Positions 51,858-60,944 are shown, numbered from the stretch's first letter. The stretch: DNA of 64,000 nt from Mycobacterium shigaense (GCF_002356315.1 NZ_AP018164.1:3782001-3846000); one strand, 5' to 3'. The notes: a model not told the origin generated them from the letters alone. Translations and numbers: made by a program.

Positions 51858-52876
51858 TGGCGAAACTCCTTCATTGCGGCGGTGATACAGGATTGCGAAG
51901 CGGTCATGAAGATCGGCAGGACGCGGTCGACCACACCCTCGCAGCGCTGCCGAAGCGCGCCGCCGACCTCGCCGGCCGGGCCGACGACCGCGAAGGTCGT
52001 GAGCATCTCGTCGTCGATGAGCGAGGCCATCGCGTCCCACTCCCCTTGCTTGGACAACCGGTTCAGCTCGTCGTGCAGATCGCCCCAGCCGTGCAGCTCG
52101 AGAACCTTGCGATAGGCGGGCGTCGACCCGTAGAAGGCGATCTGCTTGCGCACCGCGGCGATCGCGGTCTGCATCTCGGCGTCGCTGTGGCCGGTGGCCA
52201 CCAGCACCTCGGCAGAGACCTCGACTTCGCCGCGCTGCCGGCCCGCGCGCTGCAGCCCGCGCAGCAGCGCCGGCGTGGTGACGTCGGTGATGTACCGCTT
52301 GGACACCATCGGGTGACCCAGGTGGCCGTCGGCGACCTCGCCGCACACCTCGGTCATCACCTCGCCGACCGCCGCGACGAACACCTTCGGCTTCGGGTAG
52401 GGCTGCGCTTCGGGCGTGAACATCGGCGTCATGATCTTGTGGGTGTAGAACTCGCCCTCGAAGCGAAGCTTGCTGCCGTCGCTCCACGCGTCCCAGATCG
52501 CGTGCAGCGCCGCGACGAACTCCCGCATCCGGCGTGCGGGATGACTCCACGGCATGCTGAACCGCTTCTCGATATGCGGCTGGATCTGGGTGCCCAGGCC
52601 GAGAATGAAGCGGCCCTTCGCGTACGCCTGCAGGTCCCAGGCGATGTTCGCGACGATCATCGGGTTGCGGGCGAACGCCACCGCGATGTTGGTGCCGACC
52701 TCGAGGCGCGTGGTGTGTTCGGCGGCCAGCAGCAGCGGCAGGAATGGGTCGTGACTGGTTTCGGGCGTCCAACCCCCGTCGTACCCCTGCTGTTCCAGCG
52801 CACCGGCCGCCGCAGCGGCGCGGGCCAGTTGATTGGGGATGCCCCCGTCGACCTTGAGGCGAGGGCCGTCAGCCAT
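51854..52876 (-). CDS. F420-dependent LLM-class oxidoreductase
   Basis: 340 residues from ATG 52876. LLM barrel with GGWTPETSHDPFLPLLLAAEHT, VGTNIAVAFARNPMIVANIAWDLQ and GRFILGLGTQ. Family members use reduced F420 or oxidised F420 as hydride partner. It is coupled to the P450 downstream and has a perfect TTACAGTAA site 11 bp upstream of its ATG. Divergent from the carboxyltransferase. Confidence 0.92.
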   Translation of the reverse strand: MADGPRLKVDGGIPNQLARAAAAAGALEQQGYDGGWTPETSHDPFLPLLLAAEHTTRLEVGTNIAVAFARNPMIVANIAWDLQAYAKGRFILGLGTQIQPHIEKRFSMPWSHPARRMREFVAALHAIWDAWSDGSKLRFEGEFYTHKIMTPMFTPEAQPYPKPKVFVAAVGEVMTEVCGEVADGHLGHPMVSKRYITDVTTPALLRGLQRAGRQRGEVEVSAEVLVATGHSDAEMQTAIAAVRKQIAFYGSTPAYRKVLELHGWGDLHDELNRLSKQGEWDAMASLIDDEMLTTFAVVGPAGEVGGALRQRCEGVVDRVLPIFMTASQSCITAAMKEFRQ

Positions 52877-52886
52877 GCGGGTAACT

Positions 52887-52895
52887 TTACAGTAA
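52887..52895. promoter_or_regulatory. TTAC-N-GTAA palindrome upstream of the F420 gene
   Basis: TTACAGTAA is a perfect copy in the 141-bp divergent region between the F420-P450 unit and the carboxyltransferase. Confidence 0.5.
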
Positions 52896-53017
52896 GCAAT
52901 CCAGTATGTGACCCTGCAGGTCTGGTGGTGATCGCAAGCGCGGCGCAGCCGGGCGCAGCGGGTCGCCACCATCGGACAGGGCGCGCCACTCAAACCCCGC
53001 GAAGGTAGGAATTAGGC

Positions 53018-54514
53018 ATGACAAAACCCCCGGATTGGGAGCAGACGCTCGACGATCTCGACCGTCGACGTCGGCACGCGTGGGGAATGGGCGGTCCCGA
53101 GCGGCTCGACAAGCACCGCGGCAAGGGCAAGCTCGACGCCCGCGCCCGGATCGAGCAGCTCCTCGACCCGGGGACCTTCCGCGAAATCGGCACGCTCGTC
53201 GGCGGTGAGGTCGCCGCCGACGCGCTCATCGTCGGTTCCGGCCTGATCAACGGATCGCCGATAATGCTGGGCGCCGAGGACTTCACCACCATGGCCGGCA
53301 GCATCGGACCCGGCGGCAACTCCAAGCGCTACCGCATCGCCGAACTGGCGCTGCGCGACAAGGTTCCGTTGGTGATGCTGCTGGAAGGCGCCGGCTTTCG
53401 TCCCGGCGGCGGGCACTACGGCCGCTCCCCCACCGACCTGCTCGCCCAGGCCCAGTGCTCGGGCCGGGTGCCGACCGTGGCCGCGGTGCTCGGGCCGTCG
53501 GCCGGACACGGCGCGCTGGTGGCACCGGTGTGCGACTTCCGGATCATGAGCCAGCAGAGCGCGATCTTCACCGCCGGGCCGCCGGTCGTCAAAGAGTCCA
53601 CCGGAGAAGACATTTCGAAGGAGGATCTCGGCGGACCCGGCACCGCGTTGCCCAGCGGGGTGATCCACAACGTCGCCGAGGACGACGCAGCGGTGATCGC
53701 CGACATCCGCCGCTACCTGTCCTACTTCCCGCCCAGCGCGTGGTCGTACCCGGCGTCGCTGCCCGCGGACGAGGACAGCGAACCGCGGCCGACACCGGAG
53801 CTGCTCGACATCGTCTCGCGCGACAATCGCCGCGTCTACGACATGCGCGCGGTGCTCGACGTGGTGTTCGACCGGCCGGACTGGTTCGAGGTCCAGCCGC
53901 AATACGGCAAGGCGATCATCTGCGCGCTGGCGCATCTCGGTGGCCACCCCGTCGCAGTCGTGGCGAATCAGCCCAACGTGCTGGCCGGCTCCATCGACGC
54001 CGACGCCGCGGACAAGGCGGCACACTTCATCCTGGTGGCCGACTCGTTCCATCTGCCGCTGATCTTCTTCGCCGACAATCCCGGCATGCTGCCCGGCAGC
54101 CGCTCCGAGCGCAGCGGGGTGCTGCGCGCCGGAGCGCGGATGTTCGCCGCGCAGACCGCGGCAACCACGGTCAAGCTGCACGTCACGCTGCGCAAGGCAT
54201 ACGGATTCGGCTCGATGGTCATGTCGCTGTTGGGTTTTGATCACCAGAGCGCGACCTTCGCCTACCCGGGCGCGACGATGGGCGCGATGAGCGCAGCGGC
54301 GTTGGGCCGGGCGACGCATGCCGGCGAGGACGTGACGGCGAAGTTGCGTGACGCCGAGCTGCAGGCGTCCTATCGGTCGGCCGAGCACCTGGGATTCGAC
54401 GAACTCATCGACCCCCGTGAGACCCGCGACGCCCTGCTGGCCTCGCTGCTTCGTGGGCTGTCGGTGCGGCAGGCCGCCGCCGAGCCCGTGAGCCGGACCG
54501 TGATCCTGCCCTAG
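53018..54514 (+). CDS. Acyl-CoA carboxylase beta-subunit-like carboxyltransferase
   Basis: 498 residues with two crotonase-like carboxyltransferase halves: N-terminal LLDPGTFREIGTLVGG, the GAGFRPGGGHYG and GPSAGHGAL oxyanion region (family form GGAR is altered here), and C-terminal FADNPGMLPGSRSE and KAYGFGSMVMS with YPGATMGAMS. It would transfer carboxyl from biotin to an acyl-CoA, or act as a decarboxylase-like relative. No biotin carboxylase alpha subunit is adjacent. Start ATG 53018 with GGTAGGA upstream. Confidence 0.9.
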   Translation: MTKPPDWEQTLDDLDRRRRHAWGMGGPERLDKHRGKGKLDARARIEQLLDPGTFREIGTLVGGEVAADALIVGSGLINGSPIMLGAEDFTTMAGSIGPGGNSKRYRIAELALRDKVPLVMLLEGAGFRPGGGHYGRSPTDLLAQAQCSGRVPTVAAVLGPSAGHGALVAPVCDFRIMSQQSAIFTAGPPVVKESTGEDISKEDLGGPGTALPSGVIHNVAEDDAAVIADIRRYLSYFPPSAWSYPASLPADEDSEPRPTPELLDIVSRDNRRVYDMRAVLDVVFDRPDWFEVQPQYGKAIICALAHLGGHPVAVVANQPNVLAGSIDADAADKAAHFILVADSFHLPLIFFADNPGMLPGSRSERSGVLRAGARMFAAQTAATTVKLHVTLRKAYGFGSMVMSLLGFDHQSATFAYPGATMGAMSAAALGRATHAGEDVTAKLRDAELQASYRSAEHLGFDELIDPRETRDALLASLLRGLSVRQAAAEPVSRTVILP

Positions 54515-54525
54515 GGTGTTGCCCG

Positions 54526-55569
54526 CTACGCCGAGGCGCGGTACGCCGCGACCACGGGTTCGAGCTCGTCGGGCGTCGCGCCGTGCATGATCACCGCGTC
54601 GGCGCCATAGTCGAACTCCTTGCGGATCCGCTCGACGCAGTCCCGCGACGATCCGGTGGCCGACGGCTCCAGCCACTCGTCGGGGATCAGCGTCGCGATG
54701 TGTTCGATCTGCTCGGGCGTGGCCTTGTGGTCGATACCGCCGGCGATCGACGTAACGACCGCATCGTCGCGGAACCGTTGCAGCACAGCGGGATCCCAGT
54801 TGTTGGTCTGCACCATCAGGTCGCCGTACCCCTGCAGATAGGTGGCCAGGCGCGCGACGGTCTTCTTCAGCCGCAACTGCTCGGGCAGATGGTCGCCGAC
54901 GGTGGCGAAACAGGACCACACCCGCACGCTGTCGGGGTCGCGGCCCGCCTTCTCCGCGGCGGACTTCACGGTTTTGACGCAGCGCTGCAACGTCTCCGGC
55001 GTGAAGTAGGTGTGCAGGATGACGTCGTCGAAGGCGCGACCCCCGAGCTCCAAGGTGTTGGACCCGAATGCCACCAGCGCCAGCCGGATGTCCTCGTCGA
55101 AGTCCGGGTCGAGGAACAAGATGGGGTATTTTCCCATCGGGCCGTCGTGATTGAAGATCAGCTCACCGTGGAAGAGCCGCCGCATCACCTGGGCCCAATC
55201 CTCCATCTGCGCGGTGGTGACCGCCGGGATGCCGAACGCCCCGTATATCGCCGCGATGCCGCGCCCGATGCCCAGCGTGAAGCGACCTCGCGACAACCGG
55301 TGCATGGTGGTCGCCCACGATCCGGTGATCAACGGGTGCCGGGTGTTGTGGTTGGTTGCGGCGGTGGCGATTTGCATGCGGTTGGTCACCGCGCACGCGG
55401 CGCCGACGAGGGAGGAGGCCTCCTTGACGTTCCAGCGCTCGGAGATGAACGCGGTGCCCAAACCCAGCTCCTCGCCGCGGCGGGCCTCGTCCATCAGCGC
55501 GGCCGGTCCCTCCCCGCCGGCCCCGGCCAGCAGGTAGTAACCCAATTCGTCGAGGACACGATCAGTCAA
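54526..55569 (-). CDS. F420-dependent LLM-class oxidoreductase (TIGR03857-like)
   Basis: 347 residues from TTG 55569, overlapping the upstream hydrolase by 8 bp. Features: GLGTAFISERWNVKE, TAATNHNTRHPLITGSW, GRFTLGIGRG and a late GGIDHKATPEQIEH. This is the F420-type subgroup of luciferase-like enzymes. Coupled to an alpha/beta hydrolase. No better start is visible. Confidence 0.9.
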   Translation of the reverse strand: MTDRVLDELGYYLLAGAGGEGPAALMDEARRGEELGLGTAFISERWNVKEASSLVGAACAVTNRMQIATAATNHNTRHPLITGSWATTMHRLSRGRFTLGIGRGIAAIYGAFGIPAVTTAQMEDWAQVMRRLFHGELIFNHDGPMGKYPILFLDPDFDEDIRLALVAFGSNTLELGGRAFDDVILHTYFTPETLQRCVKTVKSAAEKAGRDPDSVRVWSCFATVGDHLPEQLRLKKTVARLATYLQGYGDLMVQTNNWDPAVLQRFRDDAVVTSIAGGIDHKATPEQIEHIATLIPDEWLEPSATGSSRDCVERIRKEFDYGADAVIMHGATPDELEPVVAAYRASA

Positions 55570-56716
55570 TTCCGAACCCCTTGCTGCTGGTGGCCGCCGC
55601 CGAGCCCAGGAAGCGCTCGGTCACCCGTTGCACGCGGCGCGAGAAGATGTGGCCGACGTGGCTGCCGTCGTACCAGTACAGCTGGCAACCCCACCGCTCC
55701 TGCAGCGCATTCGCGGGTTCGCGCATAGCCATTCGGTCGTGCCACGCCCCGACGATGAGACGGCGCTCCGGCGGCGGTGCGGGGTCGACCGCCAGCGGAT
55801 CGATCACCGACGTCAGCTGCGCGACCACCGGCGACTCCAGCAGCACGCGGAACCCTTCGCGGGCGGAGCCCCAGCGCGACAGGTGCCGCGCGATCATGCC
55901 GTTGAGTCCCAGGATCGGGGTGTACAGCCCTACCGCGTCGACCTGACGCTCCAGATGCGAAACTAGCGCTGCCACCGGGGTTCCCATCGAAATCCCCGAC
56001 ACCACAACCGCGGTGGCCTGCGGCTGAATCCACCGCACCACGGCGCGCACCTCCGACACCGAGCGCATCATGCCCGCGACGTTGCCCAGCGGATCCATGT
56101 CCGGATAGGCCGGCCATTCGCGACGACGGACGCCGTGGCCCGGCTGCACCGGCATCGCGACATTGAACCCCAGCTTGTGGTGGATACGGCCGATCCGCGA
56201 CAGCACCAGGTCCTCGGTCCCGCCCTGCCCCGCGCCGTGCACCCAGACCAGCCACGGCCGGGGGCGGTCGGTGTGCCGGCACACGTGCACCACCGCCCGG
56301 GCTGGGCCACCGAGGCCCTCGGCCGCGAGCGTCTCGGGCAGCGCCGGGTCGTGCTCGAACGTCATCCGCTCGAACGCAAGCCCGCCGACCCGCCGCCGCT
56401 GGAGCGCGCTCGCCCGCAGCGGGACGGGGTCGGCATGGGCGCCGTCGATGCCCAGCCGCGACAGCTCCTCGGCCGCCGGCTCGCACTCACTGGGCGGGCG
56501 CAGATGGTCGCTCAGGTTGCCGCCCAGCAGCGAAAAGCCGCTCAGGGCAAGCTCGTCCAGCATGACCTCGCCGAACTGGCGCACCCCGCGCAACGACGCC
56601 GGGACCCAGCCGGTCGATTCGTTGAGGCCGGCCACCGTGCGCGGGACCACCATGCCCAGTTCGCGGGTGATGTCCAAGGACCGCCTCGCCAGCGAGATTC
56701 CCGCCATGCCGCTCAC
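55562..56716 (-). CDS. Alpha/beta hydrolase
   Basis: 384 residues from GTG 56716 (GGAGAG site); an ATG three codons later is also possible. After a 100-residue N-terminal region the hydrolase core shows WVHGAGQG (oxyanion), SGISMGTPV with the nucleophile Ser, an acid after GAWHDRM, and a late SHVGHIF His. The triad appears complete, unlike the hydrolase at 39.7 kb. Likely esterase, thioesterase or C-C hydrolase. It is followed by the F420 gene. Substrate unknown. Confidence 0.87.
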   Translation of the reverse strand: MSGMAGISLARRSLDITRELGMVVPRTVAGLNESTGWVPASLRGVRQFGEVMLDELALSGFSLLGGNLSDHLRPPSECEPAAEELSRLGIDGAHADPVPLRASALQRRRVGGLAFERMTFEHDPALPETLAAEGLGGPARAVVHVCRHTDRPRPWLVWVHGAGQGGTEDLVLSRIGRIHHKLGFNVAMPVQPGHGVRRREWPAYPDMDPLGNVAGMMRSVSEVRAVVRWIQPQATAVVVSGISMGTPVAALVSHLERQVDAVGLYTPILGLNGMIARHLSRWGSAREGFRVLLESPVVAQLTSVIDPLAVDPAPPPERRLIVGAWHDRMAMREPANALQERWGCQLYWYDGSHVGHIFSRRVQRVTERFLGSAAATSSKGFGID

Positions 56717-56737
56717 CTTAATCTCTCCGGGAACCAG

Positions 56738-58366
56738 CTACGCCAGCTTGAATCCGGCGTATCCGCCGGCCGCGATCTCGTCGCAGCGCCGGCGATATTC
56801 GGGAATGCCACCGGTATAGCCCATGTACATCCGCTTCTTGCCGGGCACGTTGCCGCCGTTGTACCACGAGTTGCAGGACGGGTGCACCAGCACCGTCGGC
56901 GCCACCAGCGAGGTGGCGTGGTCGATCCACTCCTGCTGTGCGGTGGCCAGTGCCTCGATTGTCCGAATCCCGTTGTCGCGCAGGTGCGCTATGCAGTCGC
57001 TGATCCACTCGACGTGTTGTTCGAGGGCGGCGACGAAGTTCGTCGCGGCGCTCGGGCTGCCCGGGCCCTGGATGGTGAACAGGTTCGGGAACCCCGCGAC
57101 CGCCAGTCCCAGGTACGAGAAGGGGCCCTCGCCGGACCAGAACTCACCCAGCGATAGCCCGTCGCGGCCGCGAATATCGATGCGGGACAGCGCGCCAGTC
57201 ATCGCGTCGAACCCGGTGGCGTAGACGATGACGTCCAGCTCGTAGGAACCGCCGTCGGTGCGGATGCCGGTCGGCGTCACCTCGCGGATCGGTGTCTTGC
57301 GCAGGTCGACGAGCGTGACGTTGTCGCGGTTGAACGTCTCGAAGTACCCCTGGTCGATGATCGGGCGCTTGCAGCCGAAAGGATGCACGGGCACCAAGGA
57401 TGCCGCGGTGTCGGGGTCCTTAACGATGCGGGCCACCGCCTCGCCGTAGAGCTTGGCGGCCAGCTGATTGGCCTCGATGTCGAATAAGATGTCGCCCCAG
57501 TTGAGCGCGCCCAACACGCCGTGCTCGGAGATGGCGCGCAGCTGCTCTTCGCGCGTCGCCGACTTCAGCGGCGGCTTGGTGAGCATCTCGAGCAGCACCG
57601 AGAACGCGCTGAGGCGCGCCGCCCCGATGGGGTGCTCTCGCTGCGCGGCCCGGATTTCGTCGTAGCGGGCCTTCATCTGGTCCAGCTCACCGGCCTCGAA
57701 CCGGTGCACCCGCCACGGCAGGGTGTAGGCCGGTGAGCGCTGAAACACGCAGAGCTGCAGGACTTCCCGGGCAACGATGGGGATCAGCTGGATGCCGGTC
57801 GATCCGGTTCCGATGACGCCGACCCGTTGCCCGGTGAGGTCGAAACCCTCCTTCGGCCAGCGGCTGGTGTACAGCGAGGTGCCCGTGAAGGTGTCCATCC
57901 CGGCGATGTCGGGTTCCAGCGGCGCCGACAGGATGCCGGTCGCGGCGACGACGAACGGCGCCACATACGACTCGCCGGATTCGGTACGCACCACCCACAC
58001 GGCGGCTTCCTCGTCGAAGCTCATCGCGACGACCTTGGTGTCGAACGCGATGTCGCGGCGCAGGTCCAGCCGGTCGGCCACGAAATTCAGGTAGGCCTCA
58101 ATCTCGGGCTGGGCGGGCATCGACTCCGTCCACACCCAGTCCTGCTGAATCTCTTCGGAGAAACTGTAGGAATACTCGATGCTCTCGATGTCGCATCGTG
58201 CTCCCGGGTAGCGATTGAACAACCATGTGCCGCCCACATTTTCGGCCGCCTCCAGCACCCGGACCTGGATGCCGAGCTGTCGCAGCCGGTGCAGCATGTA
58301 GAGACCGGAGAACCCGGCGCCGATCACCACCGCGTCGTAACGCGTGGCCTCGCCGTCAACCGTCAC
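56738..58366 (-). CDS. Flavin monooxygenase of the Baeyer-Villiger type
   Basis: 542 residues from GTG 58366. Two Rossmann motifs (GAGFSGL at 16 and GTGSTG about 187) bind FAD and NADPH. The BVMO fingerprint is FTGTSLYTSRWP (F160 to W170) with Tyr166 where FxGxxxHxxxW has His. It may insert oxygen next to a ketone, but the His change makes activity or specificity uncertain. It is coupled to the NTF2-like gene (GTGA). Confidence 0.92.
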   Translation of the reverse strand: MTVDGEATRYDAVVIGAGFSGLYMLHRLRQLGIQVRVLEAAENVGGTWLFNRYPGARCDIESIEYSYSFSEEIQQDWVWTESMPAQPEIEAYLNFVADRLDLRRDIAFDTKVVAMSFDEEAAVWVVRTESGESYVAPFVVAATGILSAPLEPDIAGMDTFTGTSLYTSRWPKEGFDLTGQRVGVIGTGSTGIQLIPIVAREVLQLCVFQRSPAYTLPWRVHRFEAGELDQMKARYDEIRAAQREHPIGAARLSAFSVLLEMLTKPPLKSATREEQLRAISEHGVLGALNWGDILFDIEANQLAAKLYGEAVARIVKDPDTAASLVPVHPFGCKRPIIDQGYFETFNRDNVTLVDLRKTPIREVTPTGIRTDGGSYELDVIVYATGFDAMTGALSRIDIRGRDGLSLGEFWSGEGPFSYLGLAVAGFPNLFTIQGPGSPSAATNFVAALEQHVEWISDCIAHLRDNGIRTIEALATAQQEWIDHATSLVAPTVLVHPSCNSWYNGGNVPGKKRMYMGYTGGIPEYRRRCDEIAAGGYAGFKLA

Positions 58367-58818
58367 GCGCCACCACTCATCCGCAGCACCGTTCGGGTCA
58401 GGTGCAGGGTCTTGATCCGCCAGGAACCGTCCTGCTTTTCGTAGCTCTCGTGGTAGTGGCCGGCGCCGTGCAGCTGGCCACCGTCCACGAAGAAGAGCAT
58501 GTCCTCCATCGCCCAGATCCCGGTCGCGGTGGTGGGAGAGGTGAGCGTCAGTTCCGGGGTGTGGCAGTGGTGCACCGTGGCCACGCCCTGCAGCCCGCCG
58601 AGCACCGTCGGCGCGAAGTTGTCGACGCCCTCGATCGGTGGGGCCGTCTGGGGGTCAGCGCCCCCGACCCCCACCGCCATGTCCAACGTGACCACCACGT
58701 CGGGGGTGAACACGTCGCGCCAGGCAGCGAGGTCTTTGGTGTCCAGAAAGCGGCAATAACGCGCCTTCAGCTGCCGAAGCGCCTCCAGCTCATCAGCCTG
58801 CGAGGCGACCTGACTCAT
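58363..58818 (-). CDS. SnoaL/NTF2-like protein (bile-acid dehydratase-like)
   Basis: 151 residues from ATG. It has the family pattern LKARYCRFLDTKDLAAWRDVFTPDVVV and HHCHTPELTLTSPTTATGIWAMED, close to SnoaL_4 proteins such as bile-acid 7-alpha-dehydratase and dioxygenase small subunits. It is coupled to the BVMO-like gene and probably removes water from, or isomerises, a cyclic intermediate. The reaction itself is inferred. Confidence 0.85.
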   Translation of the reverse strand: MSQVASQADELEALRQLKARYCRFLDTKDLAAWRDVFTPDVVVTLDMAVGVGGADPQTAPPIEGVDNFAPTVLGGLQGVATVHHCHTPELTLTSPTTATGIWAMEDMLFFVDGGQLHGAGHYHESYEKQDGSWRIKTLHLTRTVLRMSGGA

Positions 58819-58858
58819 ATGGCTCCTTGCCGTGCGTGCGAAGACTCCGCTGAAATCT

Positions 58859-58867
58859 ATACTGTAA
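58859..58867 (+). promoter_or_regulatory. TTAC-N-GTAA type site in the NTF2/hotdog divergent region
   Basis: ATACTGTAA, one mismatch from the palindrome, inside ATACT-N11-AGTAT (58859-58879). It lies in the 91-bp divergent region between the NTF2-like and hotdog genes. Confidence 0.4.
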
Positions 58868-58909
58868 CGGGCTTAGTATCAGCCAAACTACTACGGAGGG
58901 CTGTTCGGC

Positions 58910-59131
58910 ATGGTGGTGTCCACCTCGGGCATCCGCCCGACCCGCACCGCCTACCTGCACGTGGACTACCGCAAGATCACCCCGATCGAGGAGCCGCTGA
59001 CGGCGCAGGGCCACATCTCCAGTGTCGACGGCCGGAAAGTTTTCATTGACGCTACTATGACAACTGCCGATGGAAGCGTGCTCAGCGAGGCCAACGGCCT
59101 GATGGTTCATTTGCTACCGCACCAGCCGTGA
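58910..59131 (+). pseudogene. Half-length PaaI-like hotdog thioesterase
   Basis: 73 residues match only the C-terminal half of PaaI-type thioesterases: TRTAYLHVDYRKITPIEEPL, GRKVFIDATMTTADGSVLSEANGLMVHLLP. The N-terminal helix and the catalytic loop (GxxHGG type) are missing, and the upstream bases in this frame show no remnant. A GGAGGG site 9 nt before ATG 58910 means it could still be made. Either a deletion remnant or a minimal partner. It lies 18 bp before the fadD gene in the same direction. Confidence 0.7.
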
Positions 59132-59149
59132 GAGGGACCTGATAAAGAC

Positions 59150-60817
59150 ATGCCAAAGACCGCAACGCAATTCACGGTCCCCGCCGTCACGAGGGCCGTC
59201 GCGGCCGCCGTCGGCGACCGTGACCTCCTGATCCAGGGCGACCGGCGCTTGAGCTATGCGCAGGCGCTCGAGCGTTCGAGCGCGCTGGCCGCGTATCTGC
59301 ACTCCCGCGGGCTGGGCTGCCACACCGAGCGCGCCGGCCTCGCCGGCCACGAGGCGGGCCAGGACCTGCTCGGCCTGTATGCCTACAACGGCAACGAATT
59401 CGTCGAGGCGCTGCTCGGCGCCTTCCAGGCGCGGGTCGCCCCGTTCAACGTCAACTTCCGCTACATCAAGGCCGAGCTCGCCTACCTGCTCAAGGATTCG
59501 GGCGCGACCGCACTGCTCTACCACGCCGCGTTCGCCCCCCGGGTGGCCGAAGTGCTGCCCGAGCTGCCGCAGCTGCGTGTCCTGATTCAGATCGCCGATG
59601 ATTCTGGCAACGAACTGCTTTATGGTGCAATAGATTACGAGGATGCAATCGCGCAAGGCGCACGGCTGGCCGCGCCGCAGGTGCAGCATTCACCCGACGA
59701 CTTATACGTCCTGTACACAGGTGGCACCACGGGCATGCCCAAGGGCGTGTTGTGGCGCCAGCACGACATCTTCATGACGTCCTTCGGTGGCCGTAATTTG
59801 ATGACCGGCGAGCCCTTCGGCTCGGTCGAGGAGATCGTGGCGGGGCTAGCGCCGGGGCCCGGCACCAAGTTGATGATCTTGCCGCCGCTGATCCACGGTG
59901 CGGCCCAGTGGAGCGTCATGACGGCGATCACCACGGGGCAATCCGTCGTCTTCCCCTCGGTCGTAGACCATTTGGATGCCGAGGACGTCGTGCGCACCAT
60001 CGAACGCGAGAGGGTCTCGGTGGTGACTGTGGTGGGCGACGCAATGGCCCGGCCGCTGGTCACCGCCATCGAGAAGGGCCTCAAAAACGGGACAGCCGAC
60101 GTGTCATCCTTGGCCGTGGTGGCCAACGGCGGCGCCTTGCTCACCCCGTTCGTCAAGCAACGCCTGATCGAGGTGCTGCCGAACGCCATCGTCGTCGATG
60201 GCGTCGGGTCGTCAGAGACCGGCGCGCAAATGCATCACATGTCGACGTCGGGCGCGGTGTCGACGGGCACCTTCAACGCCGGGCCCGACACGTTCGTGGT
60301 GTCGGAGGATTTGACCACGCTGCTGCCGCCGGGCCACGAAGGCATCGGCTGGCTGGCGCAGCGGGGTTATGTTCCGTTGGGCTACAAGGGCGACGCGGCC
60401 AAGACGGCCAAGACTTTCCCCGTCATCGACGGAGTGCGTTATGCGGTGCCCGGCGACCGGGCGCGCCACCATGAAGGCGGCCACATCGAATTGCTGGGCC
60501 GCGATTCGGTGACTATCAACTCCGGCGGGGAGAAGATCTTCGCCGAGGAGGTCGAGACCGCGATCGCGTCGCATCCGGCGGTGGCCGACGTGGTGGTCAC
60601 GGGCCGGCCGAGCGAGCGCTGGGGCCAGGAAGTCGTCGCCGTGGTCGCGCTGGCACAGGGGGCCAACGCCGAGGCCGGCGAGCTGGTCGCGCACGCCGCG
60701 AACTCGTTGGCCCGCTACAAACTTCCCAAGGCGGTGGTGTTCCGTCCCGTCATCGAGCGCAGCCCGTCGGGCAAGGCCGATTACCGATGGGCGCGCGAGC
60801 AGGCGGTGAATGGCTGA
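59150..60817 (+). CDS. Acyl-CoA ligase (FadD19-like)
   Basis: 555 residues. Adenylation motifs LYTGGTTGMPKGVLWR, GVGSSETG, VPGDRARHHEGGHIELLGR and NSGGEKIFAEEVE, and C-terminal RSPSGKADYRWA with catalytic Lys. The LYTGGTTG-x-PKGVMWR style and the C-terminal PDYRWA-like end match FadD19/steroid side-chain ligases of mycobacteria. An extra 10-residue segment (GLAGHEAGQD) sits near residue 65. Likely activates a branched or steroid-like acid. Confidence 0.93.
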   Translation: MPKTATQFTVPAVTRAVAAAVGDRDLLIQGDRRLSYAQALERSSALAAYLHSRGLGCHTERAGLAGHEAGQDLLGLYAYNGNEFVEALLGAFQARVAPFNVNFRYIKAELAYLLKDSGATALLYHAAFAPRVAEVLPELPQLRVLIQIADDSGNELLYGAIDYEDAIAQGARLAAPQVQHSPDDLYVLYTGGTTGMPKGVLWRQHDIFMTSFGGRNLMTGEPFGSVEEIVAGLAPGPGTKLMILPPLIHGAAQWSVMTAITTGQSVVFPSVVDHLDAEDVVRTIERERVSVVTVVGDAMARPLVTAIEKGLKNGTADVSSLAVVANGGALLTPFVKQRLIEVLPNAIVVDGVGSSETGAQMHHMSTSGAVSTGTFNAGPDTFVVSEDLTTLLPPGHEGIGWLAQRGYVPLGYKGDAAKTAKTFPVIDGVRYAVPGDRARHHEGGHIELLGRDSVTINSGGEKIFAEEVETAIASHPAVADVVVTGRPSERWGQEVVAVVALAQGANAEAGELVAHAANSLARYKLPKAVVFRPVIERSPSGKADYRWAREQAVNG

Positions 60818-60869
60818 CTCCTGAAGGGCCGGCACATTGGCCGATCGCGCCGAAGCCCTGCCGATATTG

Positions 60870-60892
60870 CCTACTGTAAGAATTACAGTAGG
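60870..60892. promoter_or_regulatory. 23-bp inverted repeat CCTACTGTAA-GAA-TTACAGTAGG
   Basis: Ten-bp perfect arms around a 3-bp centre, 52 bp before the P450 GTG. Each arm contains a TTAC-N-GTAA type word, so this is the longest and most symmetrical member of the motif set. Strong candidate for a TetR-type operator. Confidence 0.65.
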
Positions 60893-60944
60893 ATCTTACG
60901 CAGAGGACTCCCGCTCGGGCTGACATCGACATCCTGGAGATCAG

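Noticed and set aside
60870..60892. KstR or KstR2 operator
   Set aside because: The known sites centre on AACnnGTT / CAAGnnCTTG-type words, which are not present here.
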